From positions 1 to 41,867 of the forward strand of contig NEEC01000048.1 of NCBI GenBank assembly GCA_002189035.1: 41,867 bases of DNA, written 5' to 3'. The translations under genes were made by a program, and so were the position numbers. Position 1 is the first letter of the stretch. Every line of letters begins with the position of its first letter. This document shows, piece after piece, positions 23,322 through 37,333 of the stretch. Below the pieces are notes generated by a model. The model worked only from the letters and a program-made list of their open reading frames with translations. It was not told the DNA's origin and ran no database searches. Source of the stretch: Utricularia gibba (Eukaryota > Streptophyta > Magnoliopsida > Lamiales > Lentibulariaceae).

Positions 23322-25657
23322 TAAGTATAATGCGGATCGAGCGCGTATTTTTTATTTTAATATTTTTTATTAGCATTCGAACGTTAGGTATGCTGCGGAT
23401 CGAGCGTATATTTTTCACTCTCATATTTTTATTAGCCTTAGATCCTTAGGTATACTTTGGATCGAGTGCATATTCATTTATTTTAAATCTTAATTAGCGT
23501 TCCACCGTTAGGAGCAATTTAGAACGTGTATACATTACAATGCCATGCCACACGGGCGTGGTTTACGCACAACCCACGCCCGTGTGCCCTTGCAATGTAA
23601 ACACGCTCCACATTGCTCCTAAGGATCGAGCGTTAACACAAGTTTCAAGTAAACCATCTCCACTCGATCCGAATCATGTCTAAAGACCGAAAGCCAATAA
23701 AAATATTAAAATAAAAAATATACGCTCGATCCGCATCATATCTTAGAATCGAATGCAAATAGAATCGTTCAAATAAAAAATATACACTCGATTGGAATCT
23801 TAACCAAGGATCGAATGCTAATTAAAATGATTAAAATAAAAATGCACACTCCATCCAAAGTATAACTAAGGGTCGAATGCTAATAAAATTAAAAACTAAG
23901 AAACTTTCACATGTAGTATATGCTTTAATAACTAACGTATTTACATTATTTATATTTTAATAAACATATATCACATGATTATAAAAATATTTTTTTTGTC
24001 ATTGTAGAAAGCTCATCACGCCACGCACACCACCCTGGAGAGGTTTCAACAGCTGTTATGAACTCACAACCCCTTGCTCAGCAGATTCAGTAAAATTCTC
24101 TAACACTTGGGCTTCCAACGGATCATATCCCATATTCATTCATACGAAATTGTGCAAGAATAATGTGACTTTGAGTTTGAACTAGATAGTAGGACGCTGA
24201 TCGAAGAATGGCCCATCGAGTCTCTAAAATTGGCCGTCCTCGCTCAACAAATGTGGGGTGCACGTGACATCCCAATTTCAACAAATGCATCATGATTTTC
24301 GTCGAGTGGGCCCATGAGCCCGTCCGAACCCGGGGCCCGGGCCAAGGGCCCCTCGAGAGCGCCCGCCTCAATACGAGGAGGTGTTCCTTCAAAAACCATA
24401 TACGCGTCTCGTCACAACCCAACGTTAATAAATGCATCACTTTTTTTGGCGCGCTACTGCTGACTTTGGGCCTGAGTTCGGCACGACCTCCGGCTCGATC
24501 AGGGTGCCCCACCGAGAGCTCCTCCTTAAGTATAAAGTGTGTTGTTGAAAAAAACCGTGTGCGGTTCTCGTGACATCCTAACTTCAACAAATGCATCACG
24601 ATTTTCGTCGAGTCGGACGGGACCGGGCTCCCGGGGCCCGGACGAGGCGCAGCGCCCGCTCCCCTCCCCCCCAAAACTAGAAGGTGTTCCATGGAAAACC
24701 ATTTAGGCGGCTCGTGACAACCCAAAGTTAATAAATGCATCACTTTCTTTGCCGGGCTACAATGACTTTACGCTCGAGCCTGGTACGACGTATGGGAAGA
24801 TTCGAGTGCCCCCCGAGAGCGTCTCCACAAGTATAAAGCGTGTTGTTGAAAAAACCGTGTTGGGTGCACGTGACATCCTAATTTCAACAAATGTGTCACG
24901 ATTTTCGCCGAGTGGGACCAGAGTGGGCTCATCAGCCAGACCGAACCCGGGGCCCAAGCCAAGGGCCCCTCGAGAGCGCCCCCCCACAAAACTAGATGGT
25001 GTTCCACGAAAAAAAATTAGGCGGCTCGTGATAACCCAACGCTAAGAAATGCATCCCTTTTTTCGCCGGGCTAAAACTGACTTTGGGCTCATGCCCGGCG
25101 CGACCCCCAGCCCGTGTGCATACGCAGCAGCACCACGAGGCCACATGGGCTTGGTTAATGCCCGCGTGCTCGAGCAGCAGCCACAAGGCCATACGGCCGT
25201 GGAAAAAAAGAAAAACAACCATAAAATACAATAAGCCAAAAATAAAAAATAAAATTGATAAACCCTTGGTTCGGTTCGGGCCCAATCAAAACCCGTAGGG
25301 TTTAACCCGTTCGGGTTGAACAGAAAGACAACCCCATGGGTCATGCAAACTGTAATACCCAGAATTTCATCGGGTTGGGTCCGAACCTGAATGGATCCAA
25401 CCCAGGCCCATCTCTAATCATAATCATATGATATAGGTTTATTAAATTATAAATAATTGAAATACATTATTTATTAAACCGTAGGATAACTGTGAAAGCT
25501 TCTTTGACTTAATTATTACCATTTGATCCTCAGTTGTACTTTGGATGGAGTGTGTATTTTTACTTTAGTCAATTTAATTAGCATTCGATCCTTGGTTATG
25601 ATTCAGATCATATTTGCTATTTTTTTACTTTAAATATTTTTATTATCATTCGATCCT
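23322..25657 (+). repeat. Satellite unit 11 (2336 bp, consensus)
   Basis: No differences seen. The foldback spans 23084-23982, the loop is 23562-23573, and the minus-strand frame is 24123-24743. Confidence 0.95.
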
Positions 25658-27993
25658 TAAGTATAATGCGGATCGAGCGCGTATTTTTTATTTTAATATT
25701 TTTTATTAGCATTCGAACGTTAGGTATGCTGCGGATCGAGCGTATATTTTTCACTCTCATATTTTTATTAGCCTTAGATCCTTAGGTATACTTTGGATCG
25801 AGTGCATATTCATTTATTTTAAATCTTAATTAGCGTTCCACCGTTAGGAGCAATTTAGAACGTGTATACATTACAATGCCATGCCACACGGGCGTGGTTT
25901 ACGCACAACCCACGCCCGTGTGCCCTTGCAATGTAAACACGCTCCACATTGCTCCTAAGGATCGAGCGTTAACACAAGTTTCAAGTAAACCATCTCCACT
26001 CGATCCGAATCATGTCTAAAGACCGAAAGCCAATAAAAATATTAAAATAAAAAATATACGCTCGATCCGCATCATATCTTAGAATCGAATGCAAATAGAA
26101 TCGTTCAAATAAAAAATATACACTCGATTGGAATCTTAACCAAGGATCGAATGCTAATTAAAATGATTAAAATAAAAATGCACACTCCATCCAAAGTATA
26201 ACTAAGGGTCGAATGCTAATAAAATTAAAAACTAAGAAACTTTCACATGTAGTATATGCTTTAATAACTAACGTATTTACATTATTTATATTTTAATAAA
26301 CATATATCACATGATTATAAAAATATTTTTTTTGTCATTGTAGAAAGCTCATCACGCCACGCACACCACCCTGGAGAGGTTTCAACAGCTGTTATGAACT
26401 CACAACCCCTTGCTCAGCAGATTCAGTAAAATTCTCTAACACTTGGGCTTCCAACGGATCATATCCCATATTCATTCATACGAAATTGTGCAAGAATAAT
26501 GTGACTTTGAGTTTGAACTAGATAGTAGGACGCTGATCGAAGAATGGCCCATCGAGTCTCTAAAATTGGCCGTCCTCGCTCAACAAATGTGGGGTGCACG
26601 TGACATCCCAATTTCAACAAATGCATCATGATTTTCGTCGAGTGGGCCCATGAGCCCGTCCGAACCCGGGGCCCGGGCCAAGGGCCCCTCGAGAGCGCCC
26701 GCCTCAATACGAGGAGGTGTTCCTTCAAAAACCATATACGCGTCTCGTCACAACCCAACGTTAATAAATGCATCACTTTTTTTGGCGCGCTACTGCTGAC
26801 TTTGGGCCTGAGTTCGGCACGACCTCCGGCTCGATCAGGGTGCCCCACCGAGAGCTCCTCCTTAAGTATAAAGTGTGTTGTTGAAAAAAACCGTGTGCGG
26901 TTCTCGTGACATCCTAACTTCAACAAATGCATCACGATTTTCGTCGAGTCGGACGGGACCGGGCTCCCGGGGCCCGGACGAGGCGCAGCGCCCGCTCCCC
27001 TCCCCCCCAAAACTAGAAGGTGTTCCATGGAAAACCATTTAGGCGGCTCGTGACAACCCAAAGTTAATAAATGCATCACTTTCTTTGCCGGGCTACAATG
27101 ACTTTACGCTCGAGCCTGGTACGACGTATGGGAAGATTCGAGTGCCCCCCGAGAGCGTCTCCACAAGTATAAAGCGTGTTGTTGAAAAAACCGTGTTGGG
27201 TGCACGTGACATCCTAATTTCAACAAATGTGTCACGATTTTCGCCGAGTGGGACCAGAGTGGGCTCATCAGCCAGACCGAACCCGGGGCCCAAGCCAAGG
27301 GCCCCTCGAGAGCGCCCCCCCACAAAACTAGATGGTGTTCCACGAAAAAAAATTAGGCGGCTCGTGATAACCCAACGCTAAGAAATGCATCCCTTTTTTC
27401 GCCGGGCTAAAACTGACTTTGGGCTCATGCCCGGCGCGACCCCCAGCCCGTGTGCATACGCAGCAGCACCACGAGGCCACATGGGCTTGGTTAATGCCCG
27501 CGTGCTCGAGCAGCAGCCACAAGGCCATACGGCCGTGGAAAAAAAGAAAAACAACCATAAAATACAATAAGCCAAAAATAAAAAATAAAATTGATAAACC
27601 CTTGGTTCGGTTCGGGCCCAATCAAAACCCGTAGGGTTTAACCCGTTCGGGTTGAACAGAAAGACAACCCCATGGGTCATGCAAACTGTAATACCCAGAA
27701 TTTCATCGGGTTGGGTCCGAACCTGAATGGATCCAACCCAGGCCCATCTCTAATCATAATCATATGATATAGGTTTATTAAATTATAAATAATTGAAATA
27801 CATTATTTATTAAACCGTAGGATAACTGTGAAAGCTTCTTTGACTTAATTATTACCATTTGATCCTCAGTTGTACTTTGGATGGAGTGTGTATTTTTACT
27901 TTAGTCAATTTAATTAGCATTCGATCCTTGGTTATGATTCAGATCATATTTGCTATTTTTTTACTTTAAATATTTTTATTATCATTCGATCCT
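25658..27993 (+). repeat. Satellite unit 12 (2336 bp, consensus)
   Basis: No differences seen. The foldback spans 25420-26318, the loop is 25898-25909, and the minus-strand frame is 26459-27079. Confidence 0.95.
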
Positions 27994-30329
27994 TAAGTAT
28001 AATGCGGATCGAGCGCGTATTTTTTATTTTAATATTTTTTATTAGCATTCGAACGTTAGGTATGCTGCGGATCGAGCGTATATTTTTCACTCTCATATTT
28101 TTATTAGCCTTAGATCCTTAGGTATACTTTGGATCGAGTGCATATTCATTTATTTTAAATCTTAATTAGCGTTCCACCGTTAGGAGCAATTTAGAACGTG
28201 TATACATTACAATGCCATGCCACACGGGCGTGGTTTACGCACAACCCACGCCCGTGTGCCCTTGCAATGTAAACACGCTCCACATTGCTCCTAAGGATCG
28301 AGCGTTAACACAAGTTTCAAGTAAACCATCTCCACTCGATCCGAATCATGTCTAAAGACCGAAAGCCAATAAAAATATTAAAATAAAAAATATACGCTCG
28401 ATCCGCATCATATCTTAGAATCGAATGCAAATAGAATCGTTCAAATAAAAAATATACACTCGATTGGAATCTTAACCAAGGATCGAATGCTAATTAAAAT
28501 GATTAAAATAAAAATGCACACTCCATCCAAAGTATAACTAAGGGTCGAATGCTAATAAAATTAAAAACTAAGAAACTTTCACATGTAGTATATGCTTTAA
28601 TAACTAACGTATTTACATTATTTATATTTTAATAAACATATATCACATGATTATAAAAATATTTTTTTTGTCATTGTAGAAAGCTCATCACGCCACGCAC
28701 ACCACCCTGGAGAGGTTTCAACAGCTGTTATGAACTCACAACCCCTTGCTCAGCAGATTCAGTAAAATTCTCTAACACTTGGGCTTCCAACGGATCATAT
28801 CCCATATTCATTCATACGAAATTGTGCAAGAATAATGTGACTTTGAGTTTGAACTAGATAGTAGGACGCTGATCGAAGAATGGCCCATCGAGTCTCTAAA
28901 ATTGGCCGTCCTCGCTCAACAAATGTGGGGTGCACGTGACATCCCAATTTCAACAAATGCATCATGATTTTCGTCGAGTGGGCCCATGAGCCCGTCCGAA
29001 CCCGGGGCCCGGGCCAAGGGCCCCTCGAGAGCGCCCGCCTCAATACGAGGAGGTGTTCCTTCAAAAACCATATACGCGTCTCGTCACAACCCAACGTTAA
29101 TAAATGCATCACTTTTTTTGGCGCGCTACTGCTGACTTTGGGCCTGAGTTCGGCACGACCTCCGGCTCGATCAGGGTGCCCCACCGAGAGCTCCTCCTTA
29201 AGTATAAAGTGTGTTGTTGAAAAAAACCGTGTGCGGTTCTCGTGACATCCTAACTTCAACAAATGCATCACGATTTTCGTCGAGTCGGACGGGACCGGGC
29301 TCCCGGGGCCCGGACGAGGCGCAGCGCCCGCTCCCCTCCCCCCCAAAACTAGAAGGTGTTCCATGGAAAACCATTTAGGCGGCTCGTGACAACCCAAAGT
29401 TAATAAATGCATCACTTTCTTTGCCGGGCTACAATGACTTTACGCTCGAGCCTGGTACGACGTATGGGAAGATTCGAGTGCCCCCCGAGAGCGTCTCCAC
29501 AAGTATAAAGCGTGTTGTTGAAAAAACCGTGTTGGGTGCACGTGACATCCTAATTTCAACAAATGTGTCACGATTTTCGCCGAGTGGGACCAGAGTGGGC
29601 TCATCAGCCAGACCGAACCCGGGGCCCAAGCCAAGGGCCCCTCGAGAGCGCCCCCCCACAAAACTAGATGGTGTTCCACGAAAAAAAATTAGGCGGCTCG
29701 TGATAACCCAACGCTAAGAAATGCATCCCTTTTTTCGCCGGGCTAAAACTGACTTTGGGCTCATGCCCGGCGCGACCCCCAGCCCGTGTGCATACGCAGC
29801 AGCACCACGAGGCCACATGGGCTTGGTTAATGCCCGCGTGCTCGAGCAGCAGCCACAAGGCCATACGGCCGTGGAAAAAAAGAAAAACAACCATAAAATA
29901 CAATAAGCCAAAAATAAAAAATAAAATTGATAAACCCTTGGTTCGGTTCGGGCCCAATCAAAACCCGTAGGGTTTAACCCGTTCGGGTTGAACAGAAAGA
30001 CAACCCCATGGGTCATGCAAACTGTAATACCCAGAATTTCATCGGGTTGGGTCCGAACCTGAATGGATCCAACCCAGGCCCATCTCTAATCATAATCATA
30101 TGATATAGGTTTATTAAATTATAAATAATTGAAATACATTATTTATTAAACCGTAGGATAACTGTGAAAGCTTCTTTGACTTAATTATTACCATTTGATC
30201 CTCAGTTGTACTTTGGATGGAGTGTGTATTTTTACTTTAGTCAATTTAATTAGCATTCGATCCTTGGTTATGATTCAGATCATATTTGCTATTTTTTTAC
30301 TTTAAATATTTTTATTATCATTCGATCCT
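27994..30329 (+). repeat. Satellite unit 13 (2336 bp, consensus)
   Basis: No differences seen. The foldback spans 27756-28654, the loop is 28234-28245, and the minus-strand frame is 28795-29415. Confidence 0.95.
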
Positions 30330-32664
30330 TAAGTATAATGCGGATCGAGCGCGTATTTTTTATTTTAATATTTTTTATTAGCATTCGAACGTTAGGTATG
30401 CTGCGGATCGAGCGTATATTTTTCACTCTCATATTTTTATTAGCCTTAGATCCTTAGGTATACTTTGGATCGAGTGCATATTCATTTATTTTAAATCTTA
30501 ATTAGCGTTCCACCGTTAGGAGCAATTTAGAACGTGTATACATTACAATGCCATGCCACACGGGCGTGGTTTACGCACAACCCACGCCCGTGTGCCCTTG
30601 CAATGTAAACACGCTCCACATTGCTCCTAAGGATCGAGCGTTAACACAAGTTTCAAGTAAACCATCTCCACTCGATCCGAATCATGTCTAAAGACCGAAA
30701 GCCAATAAAAATATTAAAATAAAAAATATACGCTCGATCCGCATCATATCTTAGAATCGAATGCAAATAGAATCGTTCAAATAAAAAATATACACTCGAT
30801 TGGAATCTTAACCAAGGATCGAATGCTAATTAAAATGATTAAAATAAAAATGCACACTCCATCCAAAGTATAACTAAGGGTCGAATGCTAATAAAATTAA
30901 AAACTAAGAAACTTTCACATGTAGTATATGCTTTAATAACTAACGTATTTACATTATTTATATTTTAATAAACATATATCACATGATTATAAAAATATTT
31001 TTTTTGTCATTGTAGAAAGCTCATCACGCCACGCACACCACCCTGGAGAGGTTTCAACAGCTGTTATGAACTCACAACCCCTTGCTCAGCAGATTCAGTA
31101 AAATTCTCTAACACTTGGGCTTCCAACGGATCATATCCCATATTCATTCATACGAAATTGTGCAAGAATAATGTGACTTTGAGTTTGAACTAGATAGTAG
31201 GACGCTGATCGAAGAATGGCCCATCGAGTCTCTAAAATTGGCCGTCCTCGCTCAACAAATGTGGGGTGCACGTGACATCCCAATTTCAACAAATGCATCA
31301 TGATTTTCGTCGAGTGGGCCCATGAGCCCGTCCGAACCCGGGGCCCGGGCCAAGGGCCCCTCGAGAGCGCCCGCCTCAATACGAGGAGGTGTTCCTTCAA
31401 AAACCATATACGCGTCTCGTCACAACCCAACGTTAATAAATGCATCACTTTTTTTGGCGCGCTACTGCTGACTTTGGGCCTGAGTTCGGCACGACCTCCG
31501 GCTCGATCAGGGTGCCCCACCGAGAGCTCCTCCTTAAGTATAAAGTGTGTTGTTGAAAAAAACCGTGTGCGGTTCTCGTGACATCCTAACTTCAACAAAT
31601 GCATCACGATTTTCGTCGAGTCGGACGGGACCGGGCTCCCGGGGCCCGGACGAGGCGCAGCGCCCGCTCCCCTCCCCCCCAAAACTAGAAGGTGTTCCAT
31701 GGAAAACCATTTAGGCGGCTCGTGACAACCCAAAGTTAATAAATGCATCACTTTCTTTGCCGGGCTACAATGACTTTACGCTCGAGCCTGGTACGACGTA
31801 TGGGAAGATTCGAGTGCCCCCCGAGAGCGTCTCCACAAGTATAAAGCGTGTTGTTGAAAAAACCGTGTTGGGTGCACGTGACATCCTAATTTCAACAAAT
31901 GTGTCACGATTTTCGCCGAGTGGGACCAGAGTGGGCTCATCAGCCAGACCGAACCCGGGGCCCAAGCCAAGGGCCCCTCGAGAGCGCCCCCCACAAAACT
32001 AGATGGTGTTCCACGAAAAAAAATTAGGCGGCTCGTGATAACCCAACGCTAAGAAATGCATCCCTTTTTTCGCCGGGCTAAAACTGACTTTGGGCTCATG
32101 CCCGGCGCGACCCCCAGCCCGTGTGCATACGCAGCAGCACCACGAGGCCACATGGGCTTGGTTAATGCCCGCGTGCTCGAGCAGCAGCCACAAGGCCATA
32201 CGGCCGTGGAAAAAAAGAAAAACAACCATAAAATACAATAAGCCAAAAATAAAAAATAAAATTGATAAACCCTTGGTTCGGTTCGGGCCCAATCAAAACC
32301 CGTAGGGTTTAACCCGTTCGGGTTGAACAGAAAGACAACCCCATGGGTCATGCAAACTGTAATACCCAGAATTTCATCGGGTTGGGTCCGAACCTGAATG
32401 GATCCAACCCAGGCCCATCTCTAATCATAATCATATGATATAGGTTTATTAAATTATAAATAATTGAAATACATTATTTATTAAACCGTAGGATAACTGT
32501 GAAAGCTTCTTTGACTTAATTATTACCATTTGATCCTCAGTTGTACTTTGGATGGAGTGTGTATTTTTACTTTAGTCAATTTAATTAGCATTCGATCCTT
32601 GGTTATGATTCAGATCATATTTGCTATTTTTTTACTTTAAATATTTTTATTATCATTCGATCCT
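30330..32664 (+). repeat. Satellite unit 14 (2335 bp)
   Basis: The foldback spans 30092-30990 and the loop is 30570-30581. One C is missing from the run near 31990. The minus-strand frame at 31131-31751 is intact. Confidence 0.95.
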
Positions 32665-34999
32665 TAAGTATAATGCGGATCGAGCGCGTATTTTTTATTT
32701 TAATATTTTTTATTAGCATTCGAACGTTAGGTATGCTGCGGATCGAGCGTATATTTTTCACTCTCATATTTTTATTAGCCTTAGATCCTTAGGTATACTT
32801 TGGATCGAGTGCATATTCATTTATTTTAAATCTTAATTAGCGTTCCACCGTTAGGAGCAATTTAGAACGTGTATACATTACAATGCCATGCCACACGGGC
32901 GTGGTTTACGCACAACCCACGCCCGTGTGCCCTTGCAATGTAAACACGCTCCACATTGCTCCTAAGGATCGAGCGTTAACACAAGTTTCAAGTAAACCAT
33001 CTCCACTCGATCCGAATCATGTCTAAAGACCGAAAGCCAATAAAAATATTAAAATAAAAAATATACGCTCGATCCGCATCATATCTTAGAATCGAATGCA
33101 AATAGAATCGTTCAAATAAAAAATATACACTCGATTGGAATCTTAACCAAGGATCGAATGCTAATTAAAATGATTAAAATAAAAATGCACACTCCATCCA
33201 AAGTATAACTAAGGGTCGAATGCTAATAAAATTAAAAACTAAGAAACTTTCACATGTAGTATATGCTTTAATAACTAACGTATTTACATTATTTATATTT
33301 TAATAAACATATATCACATGATTATAAAAATATTTTTTTTGTCATTGTAGAAAGCTCATCACGCCACGCACACCACCCTGGAGAGGTTTCAACAGCTGTT
33401 ATGAACTCACAACCCCTTGCTCAGCAGATTCAGTAAAATTCTCTAACACTTGGGCTTCCAACGGATCATATCCCATATTCATTCATACGAAATTGTGCAA
33501 GAATAATGTGACTTTGAGTTTGAACTAGATAGTAGGACGCTGATCGAAGAATGGCCCATCGAGTCTCTAAAATTGGCCGTCCTCGCTCAACAAATGTGGG
33601 GTGCACGTGACATCCCAATTTCAACAAATGCATCATGATTTTCGTCGAGTGGGCCCATGAGCCCGTCCGAACCCGGGGCCCGGGCCAAGGGCCCCTCGAG
33701 AGCGCCCGCCTCAATACGAGGAGGTGTTCCTTCAAAAACCATATACGCGTCTCGTCACAACCCAACGTTAATAAATGCATCACTTTTTTTGGCGCGCTAC
33801 TGCTGACTTTGGGCCTGAGTTCGGCACGACCTCCGGCTCGATCAGGGTGCCCCACCGAGAGCTCCTCCTTAAGTATAAAGTGTGTTGTTGAAAAAAACCG
33901 TGTGCGGTTCTCGTGACATCCTAACTTCAACAAATGCATCACGATTTTCGTCGAGTCGGACGGGACCGGGCTCCCGGGGCCCGGACGAGGCGCAGCGCCC
34001 GCTCCCCTCCCCCCCAAAACTAGAAGGTGTTCCATGGAAAACCATTTAGGCGGCTCGTGACAACCCAAAGTTAATAAATGCATCACTTTCTTTGCCGGGC
34101 TACAATGACTTTACGCTCGAGCCTGGTACGACGTATGGGAAGATTCGAGTGCCCCCCGAGAGCGTCTCCACAAGTATAAAGCGTGTTGTTGAAAAAACCG
34201 TGTTGGGTGCACGTGACATCCTAATTTCAACAAATGTGTCACGATTTTCGCCGAGTGGGACCAGAGTGGGCTCATCAGCCAGACCGAACCCGGGGCCCAA
34301 GCCAAGGGCCCCTCGAGAGCGCCCCCCCACAAAACTAGATGGTGTTCCACGAAAAAAAATTAGGCGGCTCGTGATAACCCAACGCTAAGAAATGCATCCC
34401 TTTTTTCGCCGGGCTAAAACTGACTTTGGGCTCATGCCCGGCGCGACCCCCAGCCCGTGTGCATACGCAGCAGCACCACGAGGCCACATGGGCTTGGTTA
34501 ATGCCCGCGTGCTCGAGCAGCAGCCACAAGGCCATACGGCCGTGGAAAAAAAGAAAAACAACCATAAAATACAATAAGCCAAAAATAAAAATAAAATTGA
34601 TAAACCCTTGGTTCGGTTCGGGCCCAATCAAAACCCGTAGGGTTTAACCCGTTCGGGTTGAACAGAAAGACAACCCCATGGGTCATGCAAACTGTAATAC
34701 CCAGAATTTCATCGGGTTGGGTCCGAACCTGAATGGATCCAACCCAGGCCCATCTCTAATCATAATCATATGATATAGGTTTATTAAATTATAAATAATT
34801 GAAATACATTATTTATTAAACCGTAGGATAACTGTGAAAGCTTCTTTGACTTAATTATTACCATTTGATCCTCAGTTGTACTTTGGATGGAGTGTGTATT
34901 TTTACTTTAGTCAATTTAATTAGCATTCGATCCTTGGTTATGATTCAGATCATATTTGCTATTTTTTTACTTTAAATATTTTTATTATCATTCGATCCT
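32665..34999 (+). repeat. Satellite unit 15 (2335 bp)
   Basis: The foldback spans 32427-33325 and the loop is 32905-32916. One A is missing from the A run near 34590, a variant carried by the three consecutive units 15, 16 and 17. The minus-strand frame at 33466-34086 is intact. Confidence 0.95.
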
Positions 35000-37333
35000 T
35001 AAGTATAATGCGGATCGAGCGCGTATTTTTTATTTTAATATTTTTTATTAGCATTCGAACGTTAGGTATGCTGCGGATCGAGCGTATATTTTTCACTCTC
35101 ATATTTTTATTAGCCTTAGATCCTTAGGTATACTTTGGATCGAGTGCATATTCATTTATTTTAAATCTTAATTAGCGTTCCACCGTTAGGAGCAATTTAG
35201 AACGTGTATACATTACAATGCCATGCCACACGGGCGTGGTTTACGCACAACCCACGCCCGTGTGCCCTTGCAATGTAAACACGCTCCACATTGCTCCTAA
35301 GGATCGAGCGTTAACACAAGTTTCAAGTAAACCATCTCCACTCGATCCGAATCATGTCTAAAGACCGAAAGCCAATAAAAATATTAAAATAAAAAATATA
35401 CGCTCGATCCGCATCATATCTTAGAATCGAATGCAAATAGAATCGTTCAAATAAAAAATATACACTCGATTGGAATCTTAACCAAGGATCGAATGCTAAT
35501 TAAAATGATTAAAATAAAAATGCACACTCCATCCAAAGTATAACTAAGGGTCGAATGCTAATAAAATTAAAAACTAAGAAACTTTCACATGTAGTATATG
35601 CTTTAATAACTAACGTATTTACATTATTTATATTTTAATAAACATATATCACATGATTATAAAAATATTTTTTTTGTCATTGTAGAAAGCTCATCACGCC
35701 ACGCACACCACCCTGGAGAGGTTTCAACAGCTGTTATGAACTCACAACCCCTTGCTCAGCAGATTCAGTAAAATTCTCTAACACTTGGGCTTCCAACGGA
35801 TCATATCCCATATTCATTCATACGAAATTGTGCAAGAATAATGTGACTTTGAGTTTGAACTAGATAGTAGGACGCTGATCGAAGAATGGCCCATCGAGTC
35901 TCTAAAATTGGCCGTCCTCGCTCAACAAATGTGGGGTGCACGTGACATCCCAATTTCAACAAATGCATCATGATTTTCGTCGAGTGGGCCCATGAGCCCG
36001 TCCGAACCCGGGGCCCGGGCCAAGGGCCCCTCGAGAGCGCCCGCCTCAATACGAGGAGGTGTTCCTTCAAAAACCATATACGCGTCTCGTCACAACCCAA
36101 CGTTAATAAATGCATCACTTTTTTTGGCGCGCTACTGCTGACTTTGGGCCTGAGTTCGGCACGACCTCCGGCTCGATCAGGGTGCCCCACCGAGAGCTCC
36201 TCCTTAAGTATAAAGTGTGTTGTTGAAAAAAACCGTGTGCGGTTCTCGTGACATCCTAACTTCAACAAATGCATCACGATTTTCGTCGAGTCGGACGGGA
36301 CCGGGCTCCCGGGGCCCGGACGAGGCGCAGCGCCCGCTCCCCTCCCCCCCAAAACTAGAAGGTGTTCCATGGAAAACCATTTAGGCGGCTCGTGACAACC
36401 CAAAGTTAATAAATGCATCACTTTCTTTGCCGGGCTACAATGACTTTACGCTCGAGCCTGGTACGACGTATGGGAAGATTCGAGTGCCCCCGAGAGCGTC
36501 TCCACAAGTATAAAGCGTGTTGTTGAAAAAACCGTGTTGGGTGCACGTGACATCCTAATTTCAACAAATGTGTCACGATTTTCGCCGAGTGGGACCAGAG
36601 TGGGCTCATCAGCCAGACCGAACCCGGGGCCCAAGCCAAGGGCCCCTCGAGAGCGCCCCCCCACAAAACTAGATGGTGTTCCACGAAAAAAAATTAGGCG
36701 GCTCGTGATAACCCAACGCTAAGAAATGCATCCCTTTTTTCGCCGGGCTAAAACTGACTTTGGGCTCATGCCCGGCGCGACCCCCAGCCCGTGTGCATAC
36801 GCAGCAGCACCACGAGGCCACATGGGCTTGGTTAATGCCCGCGTGCTCGAGCAGCAGCCACAAGGCCATACGGCCGTGGAAAAAAAGAAAAACAACCATA
36901 AAATACAATAAGCCAAAAATAAAAATAAAATTGATAAACCCTTGGTTCGGTTCGGGCCCAATCAAAACCCGTAGGGTTTAACCCGTTCGGGTTGAACAGA
37001 AAGACAACCCCATGGGTCATGCAAACTGTAATACCCAGAATTTCATCGGGTTGGGTCCGAACCTGAATGGATCCAACCCAGGCCCATCTCTAATCATAAT
37101 CATATGATATAGGTTTATTAAATTATAAATAATTGAAATACATTATTTATTAAACCGTAGGATAACTGTGAAAGCTTCTTTGACTTAATTATTACCATTT
37201 GATCCTCAGTTGTACTTTGGATGGAGTGTGTATTTTTACTTTAGTCAATTTAATTAGCATTCGATCCTTGGTTATGATTCAGATCATATTTGCTATTTTT
37301 TTACTTTAAATATTTTTATTATCATTCGATCCT
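35000..37333 (+). repeat. Satellite unit 16 (2334 bp)
   Basis: The foldback spans 34762-35660 and the loop is 35240-35251. One C is missing from the run near 36488 (shared with units 5 and 18) and one A from the run near 36925. The minus-strand frame at 35801-36421 is intact. Confidence 0.95.
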